From NCBI RefSeq assembly GCF_042684665.1, contig NZ_JBHULY010000005.1, forward strand, positions 372,001 through 436,000: a stretch of 64,000 bases of DNA, written 5' to 3'. Each line of letters opens with the position of its first letter. Position 1 is the first letter of the stretch. Source of the DNA: Jejuia rubra (GTDB taxonomy: Bacteria; Bacteroidota; Bacteroidia; Flavobacteriales; Flavobacteriaceae). Shown piece after piece: positions 51,554 to 61,361 of the stretch. The translations under genes were made by a program, and so were the position numbers. Below the pieces are notes generated by a model. The model did no database searches. It worked only from the letters and a program-made list of their open reading frames with translations, and had not been told where the DNA came from.

Positions 51554-51697
51554 AGAGAAATTATATTTTAATTGCAATCCCATTTATTAAGTATTTCATC
51601 GATGATAAGTTGTATTTTTTATGACAATCCTAATGAATACTTCGACAGGTTATGGGAGTTTTAAAGCAAATTCTTTAGTATCTTGCCCCTGCTTTAA

Positions 51698-53047
51698 ATG
51701 AAAACGATGAACTGGGAACAACTCCTCTCCTTAAAACGCTTTGGCGATACCAATAAAAGACTACGAAAAGAACAAGATGAAACACGCTTAGGCTTTGAAG
51801 TGGACTACGACCGTATTATTTTTTCACAAGAGTTTAGAAGCCTTCAGGATAAAACACAGGTGATTCCCCTGTCGGAAACCGATTTTGTCCATACTAGATT
51901 AACCCATAGTTTGGAGGTTAGTGTTGTGGGACGTTCCCTAGGCCGAAAAGTGGGGCAGAAGGTGTTAGAAAAACATCCGCATTTGCAAAATGTCCATGGC
52001 TACCAAGCTAACGATTTTGGTGCTATTGTGGCCACGGCCGCTTTGGCGCACGATATTGGCAACCCGCCATTTGGGCATTCAGGTGAAAAATCTATCGGCG
52101 AATTTTTTAAAACTGGAGCAGGACAGCAGTATAAAGATCAATTAACCGATGAGGAGTATCAAGACCTTTGCGACTTTGAAGGCAATGCCAACGGCTTTAA
52201 AATATTGACCCAAAGCAGGGCAGGGCGAGAGGGCGGACTGCGCTTAAGCTACGCAACCCTTGGGGCCTTCACAAAATACCCAAAGGAATCACTGCCGAAG
52301 AAGCCAACCAAGCATATAGCCGATAAAAAATATGGTTTTTTTCAGTCAGAAAAAGAAGCGTTTCAAGATGTGGCCAATGAATTGGGACTCATCAAGCGAA
52401 GCAACGAGCATTTGAGTTACTCGCGTCACCCGCTCGCATATTTGGTGGAAGCAGCTGACGATATCTGTTATACCATTATCGATTTTGAGGATGGCATCAA
52501 TTTAGGACTGATTCAAGAGGAATTTGCTCTGGAATACCTTTCAAAATTAATTCGTGAAAATATCAAACCGGAGAATTACTATGCCCTAGCTACCAAGGAA
52601 GATCGTATAAGCTACCTGCGTGCCTTAGCCATCAATGCCCTTATCAACGATGCGGTGGATATTTTTATGAGAAATGAAGAGGCTATTTTGAACGGTACCT
52701 TCGATTGCGCCTTATTGGATAAGAGTAAATTTGAAGCGCAAATCAAGGATGTTATCAAAATTAGCATTGAAAATATCTACATGTCCGAAGAGGTAGTCGA
52801 CAAAGAAATTGCCGGATATCAAATCATTAATAAATTACTCAGTGTATATACCAGTGCCGTAAATAATAGTTTTAACGGTGCGGCATCAAATTATGATAAA
52901 CTTATTCTTAAACGTTTACCAGAAACTATCAATTTTGGAGCCACAAGTTTATACGAAAGGCTTTTGGCCGTATGTCATTATGTGGCGCTACTCAGTGATA
53001 GTAAAGCCATCCGAAACTTTAAAAAGATTGAAGGGGTGACGTTTTAA
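51698..53047 (+). CDS. dgt: Deoxyguanosinetriphosphate triphosphohydrolase-like protein
   Basis: 449-residue HD-domain dNTPase. Metal ligands are visible: His in THSLEVSVVGRSLG, HD in AALAHDIGNPPFGHSGE, and Asp in VEAADDICYTIIDFEDG. RDQTRV-type N-terminal segment appears as RSLQDKTQVIPL. It hydrolyses dNTPs to deoxynucleosides and triphosphate, opposing the NrdBA reductase encoded 15 kb away. Two ATG codons (51698, 51707) are possible starts. Monocistronic. Confidence 0.93.
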   Translation: MKTMNWEQLLSLKRFGDTNKRLRKEQDETRLGFEVDYDRIIFSQEFRSLQDKTQVIPLSETDFVHTRLTHSLEVSVVGRSLGRKVGQKVLEKHPHLQNVHGYQANDFGAIVATAALAHDIGNPPFGHSGEKSIGEFFKTGAGQQYKDQLTDEEYQDLCDFEGNANGFKILTQSRAGREGGLRLSYATLGAFTKYPKESLPKKPTKHIADKKYGFFQSEKEAFQDVANELGLIKRSNEHLSYSRHPLAYLVEAADDICYTIIDFEDGINLGLIQEEFALEYLSKLIRENIKPENYYALATKEDRISYLRALAINALINDAVDIFMRNEEAILNGTFDCALLDKSKFEAQIKDVIKISIENIYMSEEVVDKEIAGYQIINKLLSVYTSAVNNSFNGAASNYDKLILKRLPETINFGATSLYERLLAVCHYVALLSDSKAIRNFKKIEGVTF

Positions 53048-53133
53048 GCTGTATGTTACTTCGAGCCATCTAATAATCTTTTTATAATTTAGTTAAAAAG
53101 ATTAATTGAACTAAAGCTATTTAAAATCACCTC

Positions 53134-53991
53134 ATGAAAATACAATCGCTCATCATTCTTCTTATTGTTTTTAATTTAGCTTTCGCTTCAGAGCGTCCAA
53201 ATTTCAATAAAAAGAAAGATCTTTTAATTGCTCAATTTGATAGTAAACCAGACCCTGATGACATACACGCACAAGCTGCTTTAGGATCAATGTTATTGCA
53301 CCAGGATTTAAAGGGTGTAGATTATTATGTGGTAGCTGGTGCTGTAGGTATTCAAGGTGGTGCATTTATAGACTCAAGTAAATTACTAAAACTTGCATTT
53401 GGTAATAAGTGGGCCAATGCTCATGAAGATTGGAATGGAGCTGTTGCCAGTATCACAAAAAAAGTAGTACGTACATTAAAAAAAGGCGGAAAAGTATGGG
53501 TGCAAGAAGCAGGACAATCCAATATTACTGCAGATTGGATTGCAGAAGTGGTAAAAGAAATGCCCGAGTCTCTTGTTAAATCTAATGTTATTGTTGTACA
53601 ACATAGTAAATGGAACGAAGACCATGCCGCGGCATCAGATTTGGACTTTGTAAAACAAAAAACATCTTATTTTGCAATTGACGACGGCAATAAGGCCTAT
53701 GGTGCAGAAAAAGGAAATCGTGGGCCACACTTAACACCAGAATACAGAGCTAAAGATAGCAATTGGATAGCTATAGCCAAAGCATCATCAAACCATAAAG
53801 CAAGAAAGCTTTGGATTGAAGCTGATAAGATTATCACCGAGAAATTCCCAAATAAATTTCCTCATGAATGGTCATACATTCGTTATGACGGTGTAGACTA
53901 TTCAGACTGTGTGGAAAATTGGTGGATTTTTAATATTGGCGATTTAGCTGATACACATGCCAAATTTTGGGATAGATATGTAACGAATTGA
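53134..53991 (+). CDS. Secreted nucleoside-hydrolase-like protein
   Basis: 285 residues: signal peptide (MKIQSLIILLIVFNLAFAS), then LLIAQFDSKPDPDDIHAQAALG, which resembles the DxDxGxDD calcium loop of nucleoside hydrolases and of DUF1593-type proteins. GKVWVQEAGQSNITADWIAEV and VIVVQHSKWNEDHAA continue a Rossmann-like pattern, and the C-terminus has aromatic-rich motifs (CVENWWIF). It is exported, so an extracellular or periplasmic nucleoside or glycoside ligand is possible. The family assignment is tentative. Confidence 0.6.
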   Translation: MKIQSLIILLIVFNLAFASERPNFNKKKDLLIAQFDSKPDPDDIHAQAALGSMLLHQDLKGVDYYVVAGAVGIQGGAFIDSSKLLKLAFGNKWANAHEDWNGAVASITKKVVRTLKKGGKVWVQEAGQSNITADWIAEVVKEMPESLVKSNVIVVQHSKWNEDHAAASDLDFVKQKTSYFAIDDGNKAYGAEKGNRGPHLTPEYRAKDSNWIAIAKASSNHKARKLWIEADKIITEKFPNKFPHEWSYIRYDGVDYSDCVENWWIFNIGDLADTHAKFWDRYVTN

Positions 53992-54000
53992 TGCTAAGTT

Positions 54001-55758
54001 TTACTTAATTAAATCACTAAAAGTTTGATTTAATCCCTCAACATCCAGTCCAACCAAAGCCTGCAATTCTTCAGCACTCCCATGCTCCACAAAACTATCA
54101 GGAACTCCTAAAGTTTTAATAGTGTTTTTGTAATTATGAATGCCGACAAATTCCAAAATAGCAGAACCAAATCCACCTGCAACAACATTATCTTCCACAG
54201 TTACAATAGTTTCGTGCGTTTTAAAAATACTGTGTAGTAGAGCTTCGTCTAGCGGTTTTGCAAAACGGATATCATAATGCGATACCGGTAAACCTTCAAT
54301 AGCCTCGCTTACGTTTTTGGCGATGGTACCAATACTCAAAATAGCGAGTCGTTCCCCTTCTTTAAGCTGAATACCTTTTCCAATTTCAATCTTAGAATAA
54401 GGTTGTCTCCAATCCAAAGTAACGCCTCTGCCACGAGGATACCGAATGGCAATGGGGTGCTTTAACCCCAATTGAGCGGTGTACATTATGTTGCGCAACT
54501 CCAATTCGTTTCGCGGTGCAAAAATGATAAGGTTGGGAATACATCTTAAATAACTTAAATCAAACACGCCATGGTGCGTAGCGCCATCCTGACCCACCAA
54601 ACCAGCGCGGTCCAAACAAAATACAACAGGCAGGTTTTGGAGGGCCACATCGTGGATAATTTGATCATAAGCCCGCTGTAAAAACGTGGAGTAAATATTG
54701 CAAAATGGAATTAAACCTTGGGACGCCATACCTGCGGCAAGAGTAACGGCATGCTGTTCGGCAATCCCCACATCAAAGGCGCGTTCGGGGAGTTCGTCCA
54801 TCATAAATTTCAGAGAACTTCCTGTTGGCATTGCCGGGGTAATACCAACAATTTTTTCATTTTGTTTGGCCAATTCTACTATTGTATGCCCAAAAACATC
54901 CTGATATTTTGGAGGCAATTCTAAAGTAGATTTAGCAATAAGTTCACCAGTGACCGAATCGAATTTTCCCGGAGCGTGATACTTTACCTGGTCTTTTTCA
55001 GCTTGCTTTAGGCCTTTGCCTTTAGTCGTAATTATGTGCAACAACTTAGGTCCTTTCACGGTTTTCAGGCGTTCCAATTCCGAAATGATTTTATCTAAAT
55101 CGTGTCCATCAATCGGCCCCGAATAGTCAAAGTTTAGGGCTTTTATTATGTTGTTTCGCCTTTGCGTACCCTTTTTTACATTGGTTAAATACTGCTTTAA
55201 AGCACCTACACTTGGGTCTATTCCAATAGCATTATCATTAAGAATAACCAAAAGATTAGCATCGGTCACCCCGGCGTGGTTAAGCCCTTCGAAGGACATC
55301 CCGCTGGCTATGGAAGCATCCCCGATGACGGCAATATGCTGTTTGTCCTCGCCCTTCAATTTTGAGGCAATCGCCATGCCTAATGTGGCCGAAATGGAAG
55401 TGGAGGAATGCCCCGTGCCAAAGGCATCAAATTCACTTTCACCCCGTTTAGGAAAACCGCTAATGCCACCCAATTGTCGATTAGTGTGAAAAACATCCTT
55501 TCTGCCAGTTAAAATTTTATGCCCATAAGCTTGATGTCCTACGTCCCAAATTAACAAATCAGTTGGGGTGTCAAATACATAATGTATGGCAATGGTCAGC
55601 TCCACCACACCTAAACTAGCCCCCAAATGCCCTTCTTTTGTGGCAACAATATTGATGATGAATTCTCGTAATTCCTGCGCAAGTTGGGGTAGGTCTTTTT
55701 GGTTTAAAAGACGTAATTCTTTTGGGGTGTTAATATGACCAAGCAGATTATTTTGCAC
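54001..55758 (-). CDS. dxs: 1-deoxy-D-xylulose-5-phosphate synthase
   Basis: Thiamine-diphosphate enzyme that joins pyruvate and glyceraldehyde 3-phosphate, the first step of the MEP isoprenoid pathway. Visible: GHLGASLGVVELTIAIHYVFD, DVGHQAYGHKILTGR, the ThDP/Mg site GDASIASGMSFEGLNHAG...LNDN, and DRAGLVGQDGATHHG. No ATG precedes the conserved start. I chose GTG at 55758 (QNNLLGHINTP); a TTG at 55773 is the alternative. A -7 element TACTTTTG (55770-55763) ends 4 bp before the GTG, which supports the later start and an almost leaderless message. Confidence 0.93.
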   Translation of the reverse strand: MQNNLLGHINTPKELRLLNQKDLPQLAQELREFIINIVATKEGHLGASLGVVELTIAIHYVFDTPTDLLIWDVGHQAYGHKILTGRKDVFHTNRQLGGISGFPKRGESEFDAFGTGHSSTSISATLGMAIASKLKGEDKQHIAVIGDASIASGMSFEGLNHAGVTDANLLVILNDNAIGIDPSVGALKQYLTNVKKGTQRRNNIIKALNFDYSGPIDGHDLDKIISELERLKTVKGPKLLHIITTKGKGLKQAEKDQVKYHAPGKFDSVTGELIAKSTLELPPKYQDVFGHTIVELAKQNEKIVGITPAMPTGSSLKFMMDELPERAFDVGIAEQHAVTLAAGMASQGLIPFCNIYSTFLQRAYDQIIHDVALQNLPVVFCLDRAGLVGQDGATHHGVFDLSYLRCIPNLIIFAPRNELELRNIMYTAQLGLKHPIAIRYPRGRGVTLDWRQPYSKIEIGKGIQLKEGERLAILSIGTIAKNVSEAIEGLPVSHYDIRFAKPLDEALLHSIFKTHETIVTVEDNVVAGGFGSAILEFVGIHNYKNTIKTLGVPDSFVEHGSAEELQALVGLDVEGLNQTFSDLIK

Positions 55759-55797
55759 GAAACAAAAGTACAAGAATGAATTTGTATTTTTACGTTT

Positions 55798-56247
55798 ATG
55801 ATTGAACCTTTTGACGATACCTATTTTATGAAAAAGGCCCTCCAGGAGGCTGAACTAGCCTATGAAAAAGGAGAAGTTCCCGTGGGTGCAGTAATTGTAG
55901 TTGACAATAAAATTATAGCCCGAGGCCATAATTTAACTGAAACACTTAACGACGTTACGGCTCATGCTGAAATGCAGGCCATAACTGCTGGAGCCAATTT
56001 TTTAGGGGGGAAGTATCTCAAAGACTGCACCCTTTATGTGACGTTGGAACCCTGCCAAATGTGCGCAGGAGCATTGTATTGGAGCCAGATTTCTCGTATT
56101 GTTTACGGTGCAAGGGATTTGGAACGGGGTTGCATTAACCTGAAAACAAAACTGCATCCAAAAACCAAAATGGAAGGAGGGGTTTTAGCTGAAGAAGCAG
56201 GCAGTTTGTTGAAGCGTTTTTTCATTACGAGGCGAAATTTGAATTGA
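55798..56247 (+). CDS. tadA: tRNA adenosine(34) deaminase TadA
   Basis: 149-residue zinc deaminase that converts A34 to inosine in tRNA-Arg(ACG). HAEMQAI carries the His ligand and catalytic Glu; EPCQMCAGAL the two Cys ligands; VPVGAVIV and GHNLTE lie before them. Transcribed away from dxs with 39 bp between the starts. Normal length. Confidence 0.95.
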   Translation: MIEPFDDTYFMKKALQEAELAYEKGEVPVGAVIVVDNKIIARGHNLTETLNDVTAHAEMQAITAGANFLGGKYLKDCTLYVTLEPCQMCAGALYWSQISRIVYGARDLERGCINLKTKLHPKTKMEGGVLAEEAGSLLKRFFITRRNLN

Positions 56248-56259
56248 GAATTTTTTGGG

Positions 56260-56540
56260 TCATTTCGACTGGAAGGAGAAATCACATTATTCAATTGTGA
56301 TAGCGCATATTATAATGAGATGTCTCACTGCGTTCGACATGACATCAGGCCCCAATTGTCATTCCCAACTGTCAGACTGAGCGCAGTCGAAGTCTTGTTT
56401 CGGAATATCAGAATTTATGGAACAAAGACCCCAAAGCAGTTGAAAACAACCCCGACACAAATAGGGAGGGCATGACACACCCACAACAGCCTGTCACCCT
56501 GTCCCGATAGCTATCGGGATCGTTTCAGGGTCTCATCCTG
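56260..56540. repeat. Cluster of dispersed palindromes
   Basis: No gene. Elements: TGTCTCACTGCGTTCGACAT (about 56330-56350) and GTCAGACTGAGCGCAGTCGA (about 56371-56390) as inverted arms; TCCCGATAGCTATCGGGA (about 56504-56521); and the CAGGGTCTCAT end (56526-56536) shared with 7371-7397. Confidence 0.6.
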
Positions 56541-56777
56541 TTAAAGCCTATTCCTCTTTTGGTTCTCGCGCATTTTGTCCATATTCTCTTTGGTGAGCAT
56601 ATAATCCTTTAAATTTTTGTCCTTCCATCGGTAATATGAAAATAGTGGAAAAACCAATAGGAATAATACTGCTACGCCTGACCCAATTAGTTTTTGGGAG
56701 TTTTCAGTTTCCATGATAAAACCACCAATAATCAATCCGAAGCATGCGAGGAATAATATGAAGATGAGGTATTTCAT
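56541..56777 (-). CDS. Small two-helix membrane protein
   Basis: 78 residues with two transmembrane helices (LIFILFLACFGLIIGGFI and LIGSGVAVLFLLVFPLFSYY) and a charged Lys/Asn/Glu tail. It follows the ClC gene by 2 bp, so it belongs to that operon. No family function known. Confidence 0.75.
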   Translation of the reverse strand: MKYLIFILFLACFGLIIGGFIMETENSQKLIGSGVAVLFLLVFPLFSYYRWKDKNLKDYMLTKENMDKMRENQKRNRL

Positions 56778-56779
56778 GT

Positions 56780-58561
56780 CTATTGCGTAACATTAATTAA
56801 CTGTCGCCTGTAAGCCGTTAACAATTTTGATTTTGAAATATAGCCATAGTATTTCCCTTTTTTAATAACTGGCAAATTCCATGCGCCACTGGTCTTGAAT
56901 TTTTTCATGATGTCGTTCATGGAATCCTCTTCATAATGGATAATGCCCGCATCCGCATGCATCAGGCTTTCTACATCTACTTTATCGTATAAATCGGTAT
57001 TGAACATCATGTGACGGATATCATCCAGCCGGATCACACCTAAAAATTCATGGTTTTTATTTACCACAGGAAAATGGTTTCGCGATGATTTGGCGACAGC
57101 ATTTTCCAGTACTTCCCTCAGTTTCATTTCTGGTTTTAGGATAATGAAATTGGTCTCGATTACCTTATCGATTTCCAACATCATCAGTACGTTTTTGTCT
57201 TTGTCGTGGGTTATCAGTTCGCCACGTTTTGCCAACTTCAAGGTGTAAATGGAATGGGATACAAAATATTTGGTGATCGAGAATGAAATCGCCGCCACGA
57301 GCATTAAAGGCACAAACAATTCATAACCACCGGTGATTTCGGCAATTAGGAAAATAGCGGTAAGTGGCGCATGTAGTACCCCAGCCATAAGCCCCGTCAT
57401 CCCAATTAAGGTGAAATTGGATTCAGATACACTGAAATCTATTCCTAAATTATTGATGACTTTTGCAAAGGCATTCCCCAATGCACTGCCCATTACCAAA
57501 GTGGGGATAAATACCCCGCCAACGCCCCCTGCACCAAAAGTGGTGGTCATCGCGATGGCTTTAAAAATAGTAATACCTAAAAGTAGGCCTATAACTATCC
57601 AAATATTTTCCAAGTCCAAATTAAACGGTGTAGTCCCAATTGCGGCAATATGGTCGCCTTTTAACAGGTTGTTCATTACGCCGTAACCTTCACCGTAAAG
57701 TGGCGGAATTACATAGAGCATAGTACCAATGGCCAAACCACCGATAAGCAATCGCTTTGCCCGACTTTCAAACCGCTTGAAAAAACCAGTAATGCTGAAG
57801 AAAATCTTTGAAAAATAGACCGACATCAACCCCGTAACAATTCCTAAGACCGCATAAAAACCGAGGTCATTAATTTGAAACTCGTCCGTAAGTTCAAAGC
57901 GCAGCAGCACATCTGTTCCTAGAAAGAAATAGGAAGTAACCACCGCAGAAACGGAAGCCAACAAAAGAGGTATCAGAGAGGCAAAGGCAATGTCCAAACT
58001 AAAAATCTCAATGGCAAAAATAATCGCCGCAATGGGTGCTTTAAACATAGACGCCATAGCTCCGGCAGCCGCACATGAAATGAGTAATAGTCGCGTTTTT
58101 GTGTTCATGTGGAACAAACGAGCGGCATTTGAACCCAATGCTGAACCAACGCTAACTGCAGGGCCCTGTAACCCGACTGAACCACCAAAACCCACAGTAA
58201 GCGGTGCGGTAATCAAGGCGGCGTAAATATTATATCTTGGAATAATGCCATTCAATTTTGAAATGGCATGTAAGGTGGTCGAAATCCCATGACCAATGTG
58301 TTTTTTTAGCCAGGTCTGTTTGATGATGTACACCAATAACAACCCGATAATAGGAAGAATAAAATAGAGTGAACTTTGGTAATCTTTAAAAACATATAAG
58401 TTAAAAAGATACCTTATGGTATGTGTCAGGTTTTTAAGTACTACGGTGCCCATTCCAGCCAAAAACCCAACCAAAATACTAAGTATATAGATGAACTGAC
58501 GCTCAGAAATATGCTTGTATTTCCAGATTAAAAATTTTCGTAAAAGGGCTCTAAATTTCAT
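56780..58561 (-). CDS. ClC-family anion channel/transporter with C-terminal CBS pair
   Basis: 593 residues: a full ClC membrane domain (residues about 20-440) and two CBS domains at the C-terminus. The selectivity segments are GHGIS (89-94 region; GSGIP in E. coli), SVGLQGPAVSVG and GGVGGVFIP. The external gating glutamate is Gln132 (GLQGP instead of GxEGP) and the internal proton glutamate aligns with Ile186 (FAIEIF against FIIEEM). Loss of both predicts proton-independent anion conductance. It lies in an operon after a DUF6503 gene (4-bp overlap). Confidence 0.92.
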   Translation of the reverse strand: MKFRALLRKFLIWKYKHISERQFIYILSILVGFLAGMGTVVLKNLTHTIRYLFNLYVFKDYQSSLYFILPIIGLLLVYIIKQTWLKKHIGHGISTTLHAISKLNGIIPRYNIYAALITAPLTVGFGGSVGLQGPAVSVGSALGSNAARLFHMNTKTRLLLISCAAAGAMASMFKAPIAAIIFAIEIFSLDIAFASLIPLLLASVSAVVTSYFFLGTDVLLRFELTDEFQINDLGFYAVLGIVTGLMSVYFSKIFFSITGFFKRFESRAKRLLIGGLAIGTMLYVIPPLYGEGYGVMNNLLKGDHIAAIGTTPFNLDLENIWIVIGLLLGITIFKAIAMTTTFGAGGVGGVFIPTLVMGSALGNAFAKVINNLGIDFSVSESNFTLIGMTGLMAGVLHAPLTAIFLIAEITGGYELFVPLMLVAAISFSITKYFVSHSIYTLKLAKRGELITHDKDKNVLMMLEIDKVIETNFIILKPEMKLREVLENAVAKSSRNHFPVVNKNHEFLGVIRLDDIRHMMFNTDLYDKVDVESLMHADAGIIHYEEDSMNDIMKKFKTSGAWNLPVIKKGKYYGYISKSKLLTAYRRQLINVTQ

Positions 58562-59265
58562 GGTTGTCCGCGTGATTTTAAAATGTCTGTACCTAAATAT
58601 TTATCGTCCTTGTTCATAAACCAAGCCCGCACTTTCGGCATTTTGATGCCATTGGTAATTTCTTCTTTGGTCAATAAAATATACTCCCCATCATTTTTGG
58701 ATTCATCCCTGAAAAATTGATACACTTCCATGGCATAATTTTCCTTGTTGAAATAAAAATACCAAATGTCCTTGCTCACCGATTCTTCATAAGTTGCTTT
58801 TAACACCCAATAGGGTTTGCCTTTAAAGGTTTTGCTTTGCACTTCATTATGAATAATTGTGCCCGGATCCTTCAATTTCATTGGCAAACCGTACAAATAG
58901 GTATAGTAGTTTTTGAAAAATTGCGCCCGCTTTTTATGTTTTTTTATAATGGAATCGGAAGGGCTTTTGTCACTATTAAAAATAACAGTGATACTGTCTT
59001 TGTGTATAAAATACTTTGTAGCGTCGTTTTCTACCTTGGAAGTCAGTGAAAAATATTGCCCTGGCAAATCGATGAGGATTTCACTATCCCGATTGGGTTT
59101 TTCGGGGATTTCCATGGTGATGTTAAGTTCACCTTTAAAGCTGTCCCAATTGCTATTTGGGTCGTGATATGCGATGGCTTTTTCCAAGAGTTGTTCCCCA
59201 GTTATATTTTGTGAGAATACAATCGATGACAACACCAGCGTTACAAGTAGAAAAAATTGTTTCAT
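58558..59265 (-). CDS. DUF6503 family secreted protein
   Basis: 235 residues: signal peptide (MKQFFLLVTLVLSSIVFSQ), then a LolA-like beta sheet (FKGELNITMEIPEKPNRDSEILIDLPGQY at the start of it, many alternating strands after). The family is widespread in Bacteroidota and uncharacterised. First gene of an operon with the ClC protein and a 78-residue membrane protein. Confidence 0.78.
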   Translation of the reverse strand: MKQFFLLVTLVLSSIVFSQNITGEQLLEKAIAYHDPNSNWDSFKGELNITMEIPEKPNRDSEILIDLPGQYFSLTSKVENDATKYFIHKDSITVIFNSDKSPSDSIIKKHKKRAQFFKNYYTYLYGLPMKLKDPGTIIHNEVQSKTFKGKPYWVLKATYEESVSKDIWYFYFNKENYAMEVYQFFRDESKNDGEYILLTKEEITNGIKMPKVRAWFMNKDDKYLGTDILKSRGQP

Positions 59266-59285
59266 GTGAATGAAATAAAAGTAAC

Positions 59286-59311
59286 AAAAAATCCCGCATT
59301 AACGGGATTTA
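59286..59311 (-). terminator. Terminator after aspS
   Basis: Minus strand: AAATCCCG-TTAATG-CGGGATTTTTTG. Confidence 0.8.
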
Positions 59312-59315
59312 GTTT

Positions 59316-61070
59316 TTAAGATTTTAAATTCAATTTTAAGCTCAATTCTTCCAATTGGTCATCATCGATTGGAGCGGGAGCGTCAATCATCACATCACGT
59401 CCCGCATTGTTTTTTGGGAATGCGATGAAATCCCTGATGGTTTCCTGTCCGCCGAGAATAGCTACCAATCGATCCAGTCCGAAGGCCAGACCACCATGTG
59501 GGGGCGCGCCATATTGGAAGGCATCCATTAGGAAACCAAATTGCGCTTTGGCTTCTTCTGGCGTAAAGCCTAAATAATCGAACATTAAGGATTGGGTCGC
59601 TTTATCGTGAATTCTTATAGAGCCACCGCCAATTTCGTTGCCGTTTAATACCAAATCGTAGGCATTGGCTTTTACTGCTCCTGGGTCGGTTTTTAATAAT
59701 TCAATTTGACCAGGTTTAGGTGCCGTAAATGGGTGGTGCATGGCGTGGTAACGTTCCGTTTCTTCATCCCATTCGAGCAACGGAAAATCCATGACCCATA
59801 AAGGAGCAAACTCATCCGGCTTGCGTAAGCCCAAACGCTCTGCCAATTCCATTCTTAGTGCGCTGAGTTGGGTACGGACTTTATGCTTTTCACCAGAAAG
59901 CACACAGATTAAATCACCTGTTTTAGCACCAGTGACTTCTGCCCATTTTGCTAAATCGTCTTGATCATAAAATTTATCAACGGAAGATTTGAAAGAGCCA
60001 TCCTCGTTACAACGGCAATAGACCATACCAAGCGCACCAACTTGTGGACGTTTTACCCAATCAATGAGTTTGTCTATTTCTTTTCTGGTGTAGCTGTTAC
60101 CTCCGGGAACGGCGATTCCAACGACTAATTCCGCTTTATTGAAAACATTGAAATCTTTATGCTGTGCAACTTCATTAAGCTCCCCAAATTGCATTCCAAA
60201 ACGAATATCGGGTTTGTCGTTGCCGTACAAGCGCATGGCATCGTCATACTGCATTCTTGGGAATTTATCAATATCGATTCCTTTGATTTCCTTGAGTAAA
60301 TGACGTGTCAGTCCTTCAAAAGTGTTTAAAATATCTTCCTGTTCAATAAATGCCATTTCACAATCAATCTGAGTGAATTCTGGCTGTCTGTCAGCACGCA
60401 AATCCTCATCCCTAAAGCATTTTACAATCTGAAAATATTTATCCATGCCACCAACCATCAGCAACTGTTTGAAAGTTTGCGGTGATTGTGGTAGTGCATA
60501 AAACTGACCTTCGTTCATTCTAGAAGGTACCACAAAATCACGAGCTCCTTCAGGCGTAGATTTTATCAAATAGGGTGTTTCCACTTCGATAAATCCATCG
60601 TTTGAAAGGTGATTTCGAACTTCTTGTGTTACCTTATGTCTAAAAATCAAACTGTCCTTTACTGGATTTCTCCGAATGTCTAAATAGCGATATTTCATCC
60701 GTAAATCCTCACCACCATCGGTTTTATCTTCAATAGTGAAAGGCGGTAATAGGGCTTCGTTCAAAATGGTCAATTCCGAAACCAAAATTTCGATGTCACC
60801 TGTTGGGATGTTTGGATTTTTTGAGGCCCGTTCCTGAACTTTGCCTTTAATTTGAATCACGAATTCGCGCCCTAATTTTTGAGCCTTTTTTAATAAAGCG
60901 ACCTGGGTTTGCTCTTCGTCAAAATACAATTGTATGATGCCGTAGCGGTCCCGTAAATCCACATACACCATAAATCCTTTGTCCCTAACGCCTTGCACCC
61001 ATCCGGCTAAGGTCACTTCCGTATTGATATGTGACGCCCTTAATTCGCCACAGGTATGACTTCTGTACAT
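59316..61070 (-). CDS. aspS: Aspartyl-tRNA synthetase
   Basis: 584-residue class IIb synthetase. N-terminal OB fold ([32 protein letters not shown]), motif 2 [18 protein letters not shown], the bacterial GAD insertion, and motif 3 [13 protein letters not shown] are all visible. It charges tRNA-Asp (the matching tRNA gene lies at 21700). Length normal for the bacterial type. Monocistronic with terminator. Confidence 0.96.
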   Translation of the reverse strand: MYRSHTCGELRASHINTEVTLAGWVQGVRDKGFMVYVDLRDRYGIIQLYFDEEQTQVALLKKAQKLGREFVIQIKGKVQERASKNPNIPTGDIEILVSELTILNEALLPPFTIEDKTDGGEDLRMKYRYLDIRRNPVKDSLIFRHKVTQEVRNHLSNDGFIEVETPYLIKSTPEGARDFVVPSRMNEGQFYALPQSPQTFKQLLMVGGMDKYFQIVKCFRDEDLRADRQPEFTQIDCEMAFIEQEDILNTFEGLTRHLLKEIKGIDIDKFPRMQYDDAMRLYGNDKPDIRFGMQFGELNEVAQHKDFNVFNKAELVVGIAVPGGNSYTRKEIDKLIDWVKRPQVGALGMVYCRCNEDGSFKSSVDKFYDQDDLAKWAEVTGAKTGDLICVLSGEKHKVRTQLSALRMELAERLGLRKPDEFAPLWVMDFPLLEWDEETERYHAMHHPFTAPKPGQIELLKTDPGAVKANAYDLVLNGNEIGGGSIRIHDKATQSLMFDYLGFTPEEAKAQFGFLMDAFQYGAPPHGGLAFGLDRLVAILGGQETIRDFIAFPKNNAGRDVMIDAPAPIDDDQLEELSLKLNLKS

Positions 61071-61157
61071 TGTCGTGAAAATTGAGGTGCAAATTTACGT
61101 AAGTTAGAGGATTAATCATGTTTTTATGCATCGAATTTGCCGAATTTATTGAGGTTT

Positions 61158-61265
61158 GAGTGTCTCCTCTAAAAAGAGGGGAGTGAGGGGTGCGTAATTA
61201 TTTGAACCAAGTAAAATGTGTTGGCTAACACCTCCCTTACTCCCTCCATATTAGGAGGGACACTG
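61158..61265. repeat. Long inverted repeat of the G-rich family
   Basis: Left arm GTGTCTCCTCT...GAGGGGAGTGAGGGGTG (about 61160-61192) and right arm CACCTCCCTTACTCCCTCC...AGGAGGGACAC (about 61229-61263) are imperfect inverted copies around 36 bp. No gene inside. Confidence 0.6.
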
Positions 61266-61280
61266 TTGTTCTCTAAATCC

Positions 61281-61313
61281 AAAAAATGAAAAGAGCCACA
61301 AAAACTGTGGCTC
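61281..61313 (-). terminator. Terminator after the RND pump gene
   Basis: Minus strand: GAGCCACAG-TTTT-TGTGGCTC followed by TTTTCATTTTTTG. Confidence 0.75.
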
Positions 61314-61361
61314 CTTCCCGCTATTAATCGAGTTAGTCAAACAACAATTAAAGACAATTTT

